Assembly (NCBI GenBank): GCA_905250125.1
Contig: CAJNOL010000011.1
Span: 248,001-312,000 of the forward strand
From: Rotaria sordida
Taxonomy: Eukaryota > Rotifera > Eurotatoria > Philodinida > Philodinidae
Length of the DNA: 64,000 bases
Reading direction: 5' to 3'
Below, piece after piece: positions 13,232-24,609 of this stretch (position 1 is the stretch's first letter; the number at the start of each line of letters is the position of its first letter). A program made the translations under genes and the position numbers. A model generated the notes under the pieces. That model was given only the letters and a program-made list of their open reading frames with translations. It was not told where the DNA came from and did no database searches.

Positions 13232-14165
13232 AAGAGAAGAGAAAGAGAGAAGAACGACTTGCCACCATCGCCCGCCCGCCGATCAATGATTACACTAGAC
13301 TGATTATCATCTGCATTTCGTCGAGTCCTGTGTCGGTCGTCGCTCATTTTCACGCGCTATCTCCTTTCTATCCTCTCATGTGCTCTCTTTCTCCTTCTCT
13401 TTGGACTCTCATCGTTCTTCGTCGATGAATTATATACACTCTAACAATAATTTGACAGTGGCTATGTGCCTAGTCTCAATGCAAATGCGAACATACACAT
13501 ACACACACACACATATCGTGAGAGAAGAGAAGTAAAAGAGGGAGTATGTAATTGAAGAAGAAAACGAAGAACGAAGGGTGAGCATGAAGAAAGAAGAAAG
13601 AAATTCTCTACACTACCATCGCCAATGAGTACTAGACGTCAATATGTCGAGAGAAAAAAAAGAGGAAATCTCTCCACACATGCCGATCAATACCACTCTC
13701 GTCAATAGTAGTAATAGTAATAGTAGTAACATTCTTATCTATTTTTCTTTATATGTATCATTGAACAGAATTGAATTGTAATGATAGTTGACTATGTGCT
13801 ATGTCCACGACTAATTACATCGACTTATGTCAAACAATAAAAATAATAATAATAATAACAATAATGACGATGATGATGATGATGATGATGATGACATTAC
13901 TTTCCTTTACTCACCTGTAATAGTGTGTACGCTTAAGTATGTATGTCTATGCGAACGAGTAGAGTAAAGAAAAAAATCAATCACAAATGGAAAATAAGAA
14001 AAAGAAAAACGACACACGACACCATATACAACATCGTTGTCGTCGACAATGATGTGATATTGTTCTTCTATTTGTCCCTCCGGCAGCTAAAGAGAGTAAG
14101 CAGGAGCTCCTGTTGAGAGACAGAAAAAAGAAAAGCGACAACGACGACAAACTACTCGACGCAAG

Positions 14166-14199
<34 letters not shown>

Positions 14200-15821
14200 G
14201 CAAACACATAATAGCGAGAAGAGCAACAAACAATCAACATACACCCTTATGTACTCCTTTATATATATAAATAGATGACGATTTAAACTTTTAATCGAAT
14301 GTGAAGAATGAGAAAAAGAAAAACGTTTTATTATTACAATTATTATTTTTGTTTAGCTATTCATAGTCAAATTACATCCAAATGAATCGGATTGACATCT
14401 ATTGTCTCAAAGATAATCTGTCAATCCAGTATAAGCAACACAACATTAAAAAAAAACACACAGAAAGAGCAAGAAAAAAAAACGGAAGAAATGAAGTAAT
14501 GAAAAAAAGAAGCAAGAAATATAGATAAAATAGAAGAATGCAAGAGAATAATTTACTTGACTAACTATGACAGTTTTTCTTGAAAACCAGTAATCGTTTG
14601 TAGTAATACACGTCATACAACATATATATATACACATTGTTCTTCTGACGAAGATATGAAGAATGTGTTTATATATGTATTATTATACATCGACTTTCTT
14701 TCCTCGATACTTATTGATGATATATATTGGATGATGATGATGAATAGTACTAATGTTTGGTTTTTCTTTTTCTTTCTTTCTCGTGGATAGAAAAAAAAAT
14801 ATGAATGAATCGATATAAAGCAAATAAAGATTTTAATGAAATATTTCATATATTAAATACAGACACACACATATATACATTGACTACTAATTGGTTCTAT
14901 TACTATTTAATTATTAGCTTGGATTTGACTCTTATTCGATAGAGATAACACCCGATGTTGATGATTATCAATTGTGCGCGTTTGTCTGACTTGTTTTTTT
15001 TTCTTGTGCTAGGATATATGTTCCTTTACCCGCCTCATATAAAAGAACGATAGAGCAAGAAAGAATGACATTTTACTATACACATTATACAATGATTTAT
15101 ATAGACATTGACTGACGCTGCCATCACTACTGGCATTATAGTATATAGGAAAAGAATCGAGCAAAAAAAAAAAAAGGAAAAAGCAATATAGAATTATATT
15201 GAACAAATAAATAATTTATAGGTAAAACTTACGATTTTCATGATAACGATCTTCAATAAGAAGATGATAAAGATTAGGTGGAATTTCAGCAGGCCGATAA
15301 TACCAACGTACTTCAAGCATAACATGATCTTTTCTTGTCTAGATATATAAAATAGAAAATAATATTTTGCTATATGATTAATGATTATTTAACATACTAA
15401 ACGGAAATCAAGAATACAAGCTATTGAATATGGTTCGGCTTGTTTATTTGTTTCCAAATAAACATGATCTAAATAATAATAATTATAATAATTATAATAA
15501 TAATAAATTGATTTTGAAAATTTCAATTATGTTTTTTATTTCTCACCTCCGACTCGATAACAAACGCCATTTTTATCAGTGTGAGATTCAATTTTTTCAT
15601 CTTTAAATGTATGTCGATTGGATTTAACACTTGATGTTGTTACACGAGTTGTTAAAGGTTTATTTGTATTATTATTATTATTATTATTGTTATTATTAGT
15701 ATTATTAGTAGTAGTACTCTGTGCACGAAGACGTTCTTCGAGACCTTAAAAAAAATTTAATTAATATGATAAAAACTTAATACTTTCTCTTATAATTACT
15801 TTGTTCATCTTCTGCATCCAT
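6685..15821 (-). CDS. RERE: Atrophin / RERE-type transcriptional corepressor
   Basis: Twelve exons in consistent phase: 15800-15821, 15547-15744, 15398-15468, 15233-15338, 10769-10901, 9321-10552, 8627-9022, 8233-8547, 7893-8158, 7140-7803, 6891-7069 and 6685-6822, giving about 1239 residues. Domain order matches animal RERE: BAH (about 70-210; Tyr-Arg-Val-Gly-Asp, then Arg-Trp-Tyr-Tyr-Arg-Pro), ELM2 starting Gly-Glu-Ile-Arg-Val-Gly-Pro-Ser near 219, SANT (about 336-382), and a GATA-type zinc finger CX2C-X17-CX2C (Cys445, 448, 466, 469). The C-terminal half is low complexity but keeps atrophin marks: Asn-Ser-Cys-Ala-Arg-Thr-Asp, a His-rich segment, and an Arg/Glu-rich end. Family members work in the nucleus, recruiting histone deacetylases and nuclear receptors. 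Two poly-Gln runs occur. Intron 4 is about 4.3 kb while most others are under 350 bp. Confidence 0.93.
7960..8041 (-). repeat. CAA repeats encoding two polyglutamine runs in RERE
   Basis: GTT/TTG repeats on the plus strand read as CAA-rich codons on the minus strand, giving Gln runs of about 11 and 7 split by a Ser/Asn spacer. They sit just after the conserved Asn-Ser-Cys-Ala-Arg-Thr-Asp segment. Human ATN1 also has a poly-Gln tract, at a different place in the protein. Confidence 0.85.
10902..15232 (-). other. Giant intron 4 of RERE, microsatellite-rich
   Basis: This 4.3 kb intron splits the BAH domain and is over ten times longer than the other introns. It is crowded with simple repeats: (AC)n near 11127-11140, (AT)n near 11695-11714, (GA)n at 12037-12055 and 13197-13228, (GAT)n near 12978-12997 and 13870-13895, and (TG)n at 14170-14200. 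No conserved coding exon was found inside. Size and position suggest regulatory content or repeat expansion. Confidence 0.6.
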
Positions 15822-15963
15822 ATTTAAAAATTCATATAAAAAAAAAAATCTAGAAGAAAAAAAATATTTTTTTTTTGTTCTATACACAAAGCAACACTGT
15901 TGGTACAAAGAAAAAAAAAGAGACAATTGAAAAAAATTCTGTAGATTTAATTTTTTTTTTTTA
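15822..15963 (-). promoter_or_regulatory. 142 bp PPP6C-RERE junction with acceptor-like site
   Basis: On the minus strand the PPP6C stop overlaps an AATAAA (TAATAAAA), followed by T-rich sequence. A strong pyrimidine-AG site (TTTTTTTTCTTCTAG) lies about 30 bases before the RERE ATG. This is the arrangement expected of an operon junction resolved by poly(A) addition and trans-splicing, or of a hidden 5' cis intron. Confidence 0.45.
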
Positions 15964-17613
15964 TTAAAGAAAATACGGTGTCGTTGTTTTAGCTGGTATA
16001 ACCCGTTCATTATCGGGTACAGCATTAAATAATTTTGTTTCATGATTTGTTGCTGTATGAAAAGCAAGTATAGCAGCTATATTACCACATCGATAACAAT
16101 AATTTGGTGCAGACCATACCGTTACAAGATGCTCATCGAACATAAATTTAATCCCTAGAAAACAAAAAAACAGAAATATTCGAATAATCTCGACTATTAA
16201 TGCTAATGTGTCCCATGAGAAATACAGATATTCATTCATGTGAAGAAACTAAACGCAGAGGAAAAGAAATTTTGATCATCAATCTTTTTTTTTTCTCCTT
16301 TTTATGTCTTTGAAATCTTTAAATTATTTTTCTGTTGGTTTTATATTATTATATTAAGAAAATCATATTCAATTCATTGTTAATATTTGATCTATTATTC
16401 TTTTATTTGATAGTATTTCTCTACCTTCATCATTTATTAAGAAAGGTTATTATTAAAGTGGAAAAATAAGAAATGATTGAAAGAAAAACATAAGATTTCA
16501 TGTTTTTGTTTTAAGAAATTAAAATATAATGGACTTCTTATTTGCCTAGACAATAAACAAAAGTCATTAAGTCTGATAGGAGACTGACAAATATAAAAAT
16601 GAAGATATACATCTATAGTACACATTTGGTATTTCGATTGAAAAACAAAAACAAATACATTCTACTAACAGTCTGTATAATCAGATAAAAGTTAATAGCA
16701 ATACAGTAGGGCTTATTTTTTTCATGATCATTTAAGAAGATTTAATTAGTTTATCAAAGAACTGTCGTATTTAACTTTGTCGAAAACATCTAGTTACTGA
16801 CCTTCTTGAACAAGTTGATGAGCACGACATATTAAACTTAATTGATTATTATGCATAAATTGATTTGTTGGTTTTTCTCCAAATAACCAACCAGCTCCTC
16901 GTGGTGATATAGCCCACCAATCAATATCATCTGGATCAGACCACATTAAATCACAAAAACCACCACGATGTGGAATTTCTTGATCACGTTCAATTGTACG
17001 CATTTGATCAATTGTACCAATATCTGGTGAAAGTCCACCTAAATTAAAAGAAACAAAAAATAATTTTTTTTTTCTTTTAAATATATATGATAATAATTAA
17101 CTAACCATGAATACATAAAACTTCATTATCAATCAATGCACCAATTGGCATAAGATCAAATAAACGACAACAAAATCTCCATAAATTAGCATTTCCATAT
17201 TTTTTCATACATTCATCATAAAAACCATAAACTTGTGTTACTTGTCGTGATTCATGATTACCACGTAATAATGTTACACGATCAGGCCATTTAGCTTTAA
17301 AAACAAGTAATTGTGTTAAAGTTTCTAAACTATAATAACCGCGATCAACAAAATCACCCATAAATATATATTGTGTATCAGGTGGATAACCACCTGTACG
17401 AAATAATTCTTGTACATCATAATATTGTCCATGTAAATCACCACAAATAGTTACTGGTGAAAAGACTGGTTGCACATTAGATTCTTCAAAAAAAATATCT
17501 GATATTATTGTACATAATTGTTTAAAATCAGTTTCAGGTAAATATTTGCAATCTTTTATCCATTCAACCCATCGATCAATATCACCATTAGTATTTGGAT
17601 TATTTTCATTCAT
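15964..17613 (-). CDS. PPP6C: Serine/threonine-protein phosphatase 6 catalytic subunit
   Basis: Three exons, 17106-17613, 16802-17038 and 15964-16154, encode 311 residues; human PP6c has 305. All metallophosphatase motifs are present: Gly-Asp-Leu-His-Gly, Gly-Asp-Phe-Val-Asp-Arg-Gly, Arg-Gly-Asn-His-Glu, His-Gly-Gly-Leu-Ser-Pro, and Ser-Ala-Pro-Asn-Tyr-Cys. It ends in Thr-Thr-Thr-Pro-Tyr-Phe-Leu, the PP6-like tail whose last Leu is carboxymethylated in this family; PP4 ends differently. PP6 dephosphorylates Aurora A, DNA-damage and cytokine-signalling substrates with SAPS and ankyrin subunits. The N-terminus has a short Asn-rich extension before the conserved Cys-Lys-Tyr-Leu-Pro. The gene starts 119 bp after U2AF1 and ends 142 bp before RERE. 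Confidence 0.95.
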
Positions 17614-17732
17614 TATCTGGAATAAACAACAAAAAATTTACGTTTATTTATTTATTTTTTTTTTTGTTTTTTTTCCAATTTATTAAAAGACAAAAAGGAA
17701 AGTTTATTTATTTATTTATTTTGTTCTTCTAT
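17614..17732 (-). promoter_or_regulatory. 119 bp U2AF1-PPP6C junction with acceptor-like site
   Basis: Reading the minus strand from the U2AF1 stop, several AATAAA signals come first, then an A-rich stretch. A near-perfect 3' splice acceptor (TTGTTTATTCCAG) ends three bases before the PPP6C ATG. There is little room for an independent promoter. Confidence 0.45.
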
Positions 17733-19617
17733 TTATCGTCGACGATCTTTTTCACGTGATCGTGAACGATCACGAGATGGTGATCTTGAATCACTACGAG
17801 TTTTTCGTTGACGTCGTTGATATAAACGTTTTCTTAAATCTTTTGAAATCTAAAATACAAAAAAAAACAAATTATTTAATCGGAAAATACATAGACAAAC
17901 AAAAACGAATTCAATTCACTTACAGGTTTCAAATGCATAAAATTACAGAAACCACCTCGAGGACAATCACTAAAAAAAAAAACAAAAACAAAACAATTAG
18001 AAGATTTTTCACTATATTTGTCTACAAAGTCAGTAAATCAAATTATGTTCAGCGATTATAAAATTATTCTTATGTTTTTCTATAAATTATTAATCAATAA
18101 TACATGATATAACAGTGTTCAGACTTCCGAAAGAAGAAATTTCAAGCGTTTATGTTCTAAATTTAACGCTGCTTCCTAAAATGATGTCATTTCCGAAATT
18201 ACAGAAATTTTCAATATGTCTAAAAATTTTTGATTTGTATTAGTATATAGTTATCGAGCTGATGGAAATTTGGGTCATTTTCTTTTTTGGGAATTTGAAC
18301 ATACCTCGTTCGAAAGGTCATAAGATTTTTTTGGACTCAGAACCATATTCCTAATTTCAACGAGATTAAGTCTGACAGTTACTCCAAAGAAGAGAAATTT
18401 TTTTTCCGATTATCTGGAGATATTTATTCGATAAAGTTATAATTAGCTGTTACTTTTAGAGCATGACCCTTTGGGTTAGACCAGGCGCCTTCCAGGATGA
18501 TGATTACAATCGCCGAGACGGCTAAAAACGGTCGTTTTACAGTTTGCACCCGAAAATTGGCGTTTGGTAGATGCAGTACGACGATCGTATTTTATCGTGA
18601 TATACACGATTTACTGTAAAACAAAAACAAAATCGTAGAATAATAAACCCTATGAATAGGGTTTATTAGTCTCATAAACCTTTTTAGGATTTATGCCAAT
18701 TTAATAAGTCCTTAAACGGCTTATTATTCTACTCTTTATTTTTTTTACAATGTTGATAACAGTCTGCAGGTTAAATATCCCACCAAGATTGATCAAAACG
18801 AAATTTTCTAATCGGTCCGACGGATTTTAGATAAGAATGAAAATTTGCCTTTCTCAATTTTGATTTGTTCTCAATGTAATGATATACTATCGAGAAAAAC
18901 AAATTCCAAACTTTTTTTTTCTGCATTAACACAATAATATTTTTTTTTCATAATCATTCTAACTATAATATGTCTTATATTACAGTATGTTGATAGGATA
19001 AGTAAAGAAAAAAATGAAGGTCGATATGCTTTAATATAAGATCGAATAAAATTCGTACCCCATTTGATATTGCCGACAACATGCTTCATGAAAATCAGTT
19101 ACAGGACTTAATTCTGCATAAACAGCACGTCCATCAAACCAACGATTATTAAGATCGACAACAGCCTTTTCAGCATCTTCTTCAAAACGAAATTTAACAT
19201 AACAATTGCCTTAAAAAAAAAAAAAAAAAAAGAATTTTTTCTATTTTAAAATTTAAACAAAAGAAAAAAAAACCAATTACCAGCTAAATGTTCAGATAAA
19301 TTATCGCATATATTCATTTCTTCAATTTCACCATATTTTCTTTCTAATTCAATAAATAATTCTTCAAATGTATCATCAAAATGTTCTTGTATACGTTCTT
19401 CAGTAATTTCATCTGCAATAAATGATTTATCTGCTTTTTGTGAACTATTTTCTAAACTTAAATAAAGATTTTTTAATAATATTGTTTGACTAAATGTTGG
19501 CTTATTATGTAATTTTGAACAATGTTCACCATGTCGGCATGCACCAATTTTAAAAAAAAATGAACAATTAACTTTATCTTTTTCTGTACCAAATATTGAT
19601 GCAAGATAATCAGCCAT
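17733..19617 (-). CDS. U2AF1: U2 snRNP auxiliary factor small subunit (U2AF35)
   Basis: Four exons, 19281-19617, 19059-19209, 17924-17969 and 17733-17849, give 216 residues (human 240). The order is: N-terminal Ala-Asp-Tyr-Leu-Ala-Ser-Ile-Phe-Gly-Thr-Glu-Lys-Asp, first CCCH zinc finger (Cys-X-Phe-Phe-X-Lys-Ile-Gly-Ala-Cys), a U2AF-homology RRM (about 45-145), second CCCH finger (Cys-Pro-Arg-Gly-Gly-Phe-Cys-Asn-Phe-Met-His) and a short Arg/Ser tail. The protein reads the AG at the 3' splice site with U2AF65. The RS tail is shorter than in vertebrates. Intron 2 is about 1.1 kb and holds a structured repeat. The gene is divergent from the HSD17B12 homologue. Confidence 0.95.
18635..18732. repeat. 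98 bp multi-hairpin element in U2AF1 intron 2
   Basis: It is bounded by a perfect 12 bp inverted repeat, GTAGAATAATAA and TTATTATTCTAC. Between lie three more palindromes: 18642-18667 (two 12-base perfect arms around GA), 18674-18694 (ATAAACCT with AGG-A-TTTAT) and 18703-18725 (AATAAG-T-CC with GG-CTTATT). Outer and first stems overlap by a few bases, so they compete at the edge. It is either a MITE or a structured RNA element. Confidence 0.7.
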
Positions 19618-19875
19618 GATGTTGAATTTATTGTATGTTTGACACAAGAAATATACGGTATGTATATATGTATGTATGTATATACAGAAGAGCAAATACA
19701 AAACGAACAAACACAATACGTTCTTTCTTTCTTCTATTATTCATCCAGAAAATATTCTATGGACAGATTCAACTTCATTGGTCTAGAGATCATTAACAAC
19801 AAATATGTTTTTTTTTTAGTTTGTTCATTATTATTCATTGAATAAGCAAGGAAAAAATAATAATAAAATTTGACA
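19618..19875. promoter_or_regulatory. 258 bp bidirectional promoter region
   Basis: It separates the U2AF1 and HSD17B12-type start codons, which point away from each other, so it must hold both promoters. A T-rich acceptor-like site (TTTTTTTTTAG) occurs about 56 bases before the HSD17B12 ATG. No clear TATA box was chosen because the region is generally AT-rich. Confidence 0.55.
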
Positions 19876-21252
19876 ATGGGGTTTTTAGCAGCAACTGGTG
19901 CATTTGCACTTGTTTATGTTGCAGCACGTCTTGCTGCTTTTTTTTACCGACTTTTATGTCCAGTAAAACTTGATATAACAAAATTTGGTGAATGGGCATT
20001 GGTTACTGGTAGTACAGATGGAATTGGTAGAGCATATGCAATTGAATTAGCTAAACGAGGTAGAAAAATTAATTCAAAAGACCAAAATAGAAAAAAAAAA
20101 AACAATAATTAATTATTAATATTTATTAGGTCTTAATCTAATTTTAATTAGTCGAACAAAAGAAAAATTAGAACAAGTAGCAAAAGAAATTCAAAGCAAA
20201 AATCCAAATGTACAAGTTAAAACAGTTGCTATTGATTTTACAAGTAAGATTTTTGTTTTTTAATTAGAATAGGATATTTAGATAAGTATCATATGTATTA
20301 AAGATACGCATGAAAAAAAAGATTTAGATAAGAACAAAAAAAAAACAAGTCTTATCAAAAAATAATAAATAAAAAACACTTATTAAATGAAAACGAGAAA
20401 AAAAAATCAATAAATGATTTATATTTTGAATTTATCTAGAAGACAATTCTATCTATACAACAATTCGTGAAGAAATTCGTGGTCTGGATATTGGTGTTCT
20501 AGTGAATAATGTTGGAATGTCTTATGAATATCCAGAATTTTTTGATAAAGTTGAAAATAGTGCAAAACTTGTCAATGATATGATTAGATGTAACGTTGAT
20601 TCAGTTGCTTATTTAACACAAATGGTTTTACCAGGTCTATCTATTATTTTTACGTTAAAATAATTATAAAAAAATTTATTTGTTTTTAATTATATATGTA
20701 TAGATATGCTTCAAAAACGACGAGGTCTTATTGTTAATTTATCAAGTGTTTCAGGTCGACGACCAGTACCATTATTAGCACTTTATTCAGGCACAAAAGG
20801 ATTTGTTGATTTATTTTCACGGTTCGTTAAATTTTGAAAAAAAAAAATTCGATTTTATAAATTTTTTTTATTTTTCAAATGTAGATCATTAGCTGCTGAA
20901 TGTGCATCACGTGGTGTATTAGTTCAATCATTATATCCAGGTTTTGTTGTTAGTAAATTATCAGGCATTCGTAAATCATCGTTATTTTCACCAACACCAG
21001 AACAATTTGTTACGAGTGCAATTGATCGTATTTCACTTCCATCTACAACTGGATATTGGGCACATGAACTTCAAGTAAAATTATAGAATATAATCGAATG
21101 ATAATATTTTTATTTTTATTTTTTATTCATTGATATTTATTTAGGATTTTGGTCAATCACTTCTACCAGAGTTTCTTTCGAACAAAGCAACAATGTTTGT
21201 CTTAGGAGGTGTTCGTGCTCGAGCACTTAAAAAACGTAACAAAACACAATAA
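19876..21252 (+). CDS. HSD17B12: Very-long-chain 3-oxoacyl-CoA reductase (17-beta-HSD 12 type)
   Basis: Six exons, 19876-20059, 20130-20243, 20440-20634, 20704-20821, 20885-21074 and 21145-21252, give 302 residues (human 312). An N-terminal hydrophobic helix (about residues 2-30) is followed by a short-chain dehydrogenase fold: cofactor motif Thr-Gly-Ser-Thr-Asp-Gly-Ile-Gly, structural Asn-Asn-Val-Gly, catalytic Ser in Leu-Ser-Ser-Val-Ser, and Tyr-Ser-Gly-Thr-Lys (Tyr-X3-Lys). The family reduces 3-ketoacyl-CoA in ER fatty-acid elongation; the human enzyme can also reduce estrone. The C-terminus is basic with Lys at -3, consistent with ER retention though not a classical KKXX. HSD17B3 is the alternative, but short metazoan ER reductases usually group with HSD17B12. 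Confidence 0.88.
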
Positions 21253-24200
21253 AATTTATCATTAGAACAATACTAGACTTTTGTTTCCTATTTCCATTTA
21301 CTCACATATCTATTATCTATGTTTGTGTCTAACACCAGTTTGATATTAGTTTTTAGATCTTCTTTGATGAAATCAGTATTAGTTCTGATTTTTCTATTTC
21401 AAAATTTAACTTTATATTATTTCTTTTTTTTCACAAAAGATAATATAAAGGAGATATTTTGATTTATGAATTAGAAATAAAACTTCTTTCAGAATAAATA
21501 TTTTTCAATTTTTTGAAGGATGATATCATCATTTGAATGGATCAATATTTACAATGATTTTATTTTCATTGATGATTCACTAGGTCTATTGAATGTGATA
21601 AATTAAAGGACAAAAGTATAATCAAAGTTTGAAATAATAATGTAAAAGACATTTTTGATGTATCCTCAAGATGAAAGCCATCGAAGTTTGACCTTATACA
21701 CTGACTTTTTTGTGTTACATATTAATAGAAAACTTTGTCAAGTACATTTAAATATGAATAGAAAATATTGAACTATTTATTCTCTAATCATAATACATTT
21801 TGCAGAATCTACCAATCATTTTTACAATCAACGACGTGAATCTGTTGCATTGATTGATCTTTGAATTGATATTCATTTATTTATATTAGTTTTTTAATCA
21901 CAGATTAAGTCTTTGCAGGATTTTCTTGTTCGTATTGTTTGAGAAATAATTTTTGAAAAGATTTTTATATAATAAATTATTCATATATATATATATATAT
22001 TAAGAATTCTTTTGTGTATCAGAAATTTTTTTTTTAGTCATAATCTTCTTGATCTGAAATGAAAATAATTCTATTGTATATTATCATTTTCATAATCTAT
22101 GTTTCTTTTTTCAGAATCTGATTGATATTGATCTTCATTAAATGTTTTCGTGCAACTAATTGATTGGATCGAACAAAGACTTGCTCATAGGGCAAATATA
22201 TATAGAGAAAAAGTTGAATGAAAAGAAAATTTTTTACAATCATTTTGTCCTTGTATGTATCGATTAATCGTTCAATTTAATTTATTATTTGACCTTGACT
22301 AACGATTGGAATATTTTGATAAGAATTCAATAAGACAAAAGGTTTGTTTGTTAAAATAACAACTCAATAGGAAAGAATAAAATGTATTGAATACATTTTT
22401 CAATTGGTTTTCAAAGAGAATAATTTCAAATCTATGAAGAAAGATAAATATTAAATGAAAATTGTTCTTATGAATAGAACAAGAATATGCTATGTAAATT
22501 AGTTAATAGTATTGCATTTTATTGTAATTTTATACTTATTTTTAGTTGTTTCATTCGAAGTGAACATATGAATATAAAAGACTATATGCACTCATATGCT
22601 CAAGGCAATCTTATTGGTAATTTCTATTTAAGTACCGGCATTAATCACTACTCTTTTTTCTTTCAAACACGATATATAGATTTTTTTATTAAAAAAAAAA
22701 TATGAGATAAAAGTTGATAAAACCGTCGGCTAGGTCTTTTGAATTACAACTAAAAACTAATTTAATATTTGATGAATATGAGTGAACTTAATGAACTAAT
22801 CCTTTTCAAGTTTATCAAATACGTCAATATTTTTTAGATAATTTACATATAAGTCACATGCACTAACAGATCTAATTCTTTAGATTTTTCAAGTCTATCC
22901 TTTTCTAATGTTTTGCGTATATCTTTTATAAGTATAAACATCTTATGAATATAAATATTTTTTTTTTCCTATATTACATCTATCAGTGTCTTTGATAAAA
23001 AATAAAAACGCCTATCAATACGATGTCTAATCTAGTCATTGGAATCCACAATTAGTCTATCGATCTATCTAAGAAAAAAAAATAGAATTTCGAGAAGACA
23101 TCGTATCTATCTTGTCTAATGAATGAATAATAATGCATATAAGAATAAATTATCGAAGCTATTTCATGACGTCTATACATCATCAACATCTCGTTTCGGA
23201 TGCATAAATTAGATTTTTGAACAACAACAACAACAACAACAACAGCATGGCAATTGCATTGACGAAAAAAAAAAAGAAAAAAGAAGCTTGAGGATGTTCA
23301 TGACCCCGTGTGTATATGTCAGTTCATATTTCTTTCCATTGTCCATCAGATGCTCCGTCGACCCTTCACTAATTTAATCAAACAAACCAGAAAAATGAAC
23401 TCGACTAACAGCTAGTGTCGATCTATTCTCATTTTCACTGAAATGACAATCATGCTCATCATTGAATCTTATTTATATTTGTATATATATATATATATGT
23501 ATATGGCTAGTATGTTGTAGTAGATGTGCTTTTTATTCATTCAATTAGTATATAGAAGCCATTCGCGCTCGATCAGCATTCGAGATATTTCCGATTTATC
23601 TATGACAGTCGACAAGAAAAACGAATTAGTCTGGACTACGACATTGGCGACATTTTTCCTTCCTTTTTCAATTTTTTCCTCTTTGTCTTTTTTCATGTCA
23701 ATCGACATTTCTATTCGACTGAAAATTGGCTGAGTTCATCTTACACACGTATTCAATTCATATCTAGTTCCGTGCGACATACGCAGCTAAATGGAAACAT
23801 GGTAATAATGGTGAAACGAAGAAAAGAATTAGTTCACACACATACATTTTTTTTTTTTTGTGCGTATAAAAGACTACGCCTTCTGGTGTCTGACTCTTTT
23901 TTTTTCTCTCTCTCCCTTGCTCACTCTCTCATTCTGCAAGAGTGTTCAACCAATTTTTTTTTAGAGCAAAGGGTGTATAGAAAAGAGAAAGAAACAGAAT
24001 GTGTTCGGTCGCGCGCGTATGTCTAAAGGATGCTTCCATCTCAGCATGAGAGTGCATGGAAGAGAGGATAATGGAAAATTAAATAGAAGAGAAGAATAAC
24101 ACTCATCGAACAGAAAGATTGACAAAAAAGGTTCAACTAATTTAGCAGGTAAGTAAATTGATGAATCCAACAGGTCTTTTTTTTTTTTATTAAATTGAAG

Positions 24201-24609
24201 TCTTTTTTTCTTTTATTATTATTATTTTTTTTTTCACTGGCCTTACAATATGAAAGATCATCCAAGAGAAAGTATTCAGCGCACGCTAACATTACCAAAA
24301 AAAATCACTAGAGACAGGGAAAGAGAGAAAAAAAAAGAAGAAATGAGAAACAACGATAGAGAAAAAAGTTCCGGAAGAGTATGAAAAAAAAAAAGAAACA
24401 TGGTCCTTCTCTTAACTTCTATTTGATGCGTGCATGCTTGGTGTATTCGAAGAACATTCGACTATCGTCAGTGACATCATATGATGACTAAAAATGATAA
24501 TAGGCTTTCTGTATGACGACATCATAGCTTGACGAACGATATATACTTAATTAATCTTTCATGTTAAAAAAATTCAAATAAATATTTTTTGTAGATCAAG
24601 TCATTTAAT
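21253..24609. other. 3.4 kb intergenic, no gene seen
   Basis: It starts with the reductase 3' UTR, then holds AT-rich sequence with (AT)n near 21983-22001 and 23482-23500, a (CAA)n run at 23222-23245, and T- or A-rich tracts near 23848-23860 and 24178-24236. An acceptor-like TTTTTTGTAG ends 15 bases before the next ATG. No convincing coding exon or RNA gene; it probably includes the upstream control region of the CDK5 activator. Confidence 0.5.

Noticed and set aside
12861..13428. Overlapping frames within the RERE intron
   Set aside because: They are products of (GA)n, (AC)n and poly-T tracts on both strands, with no family similarity or splice logic.
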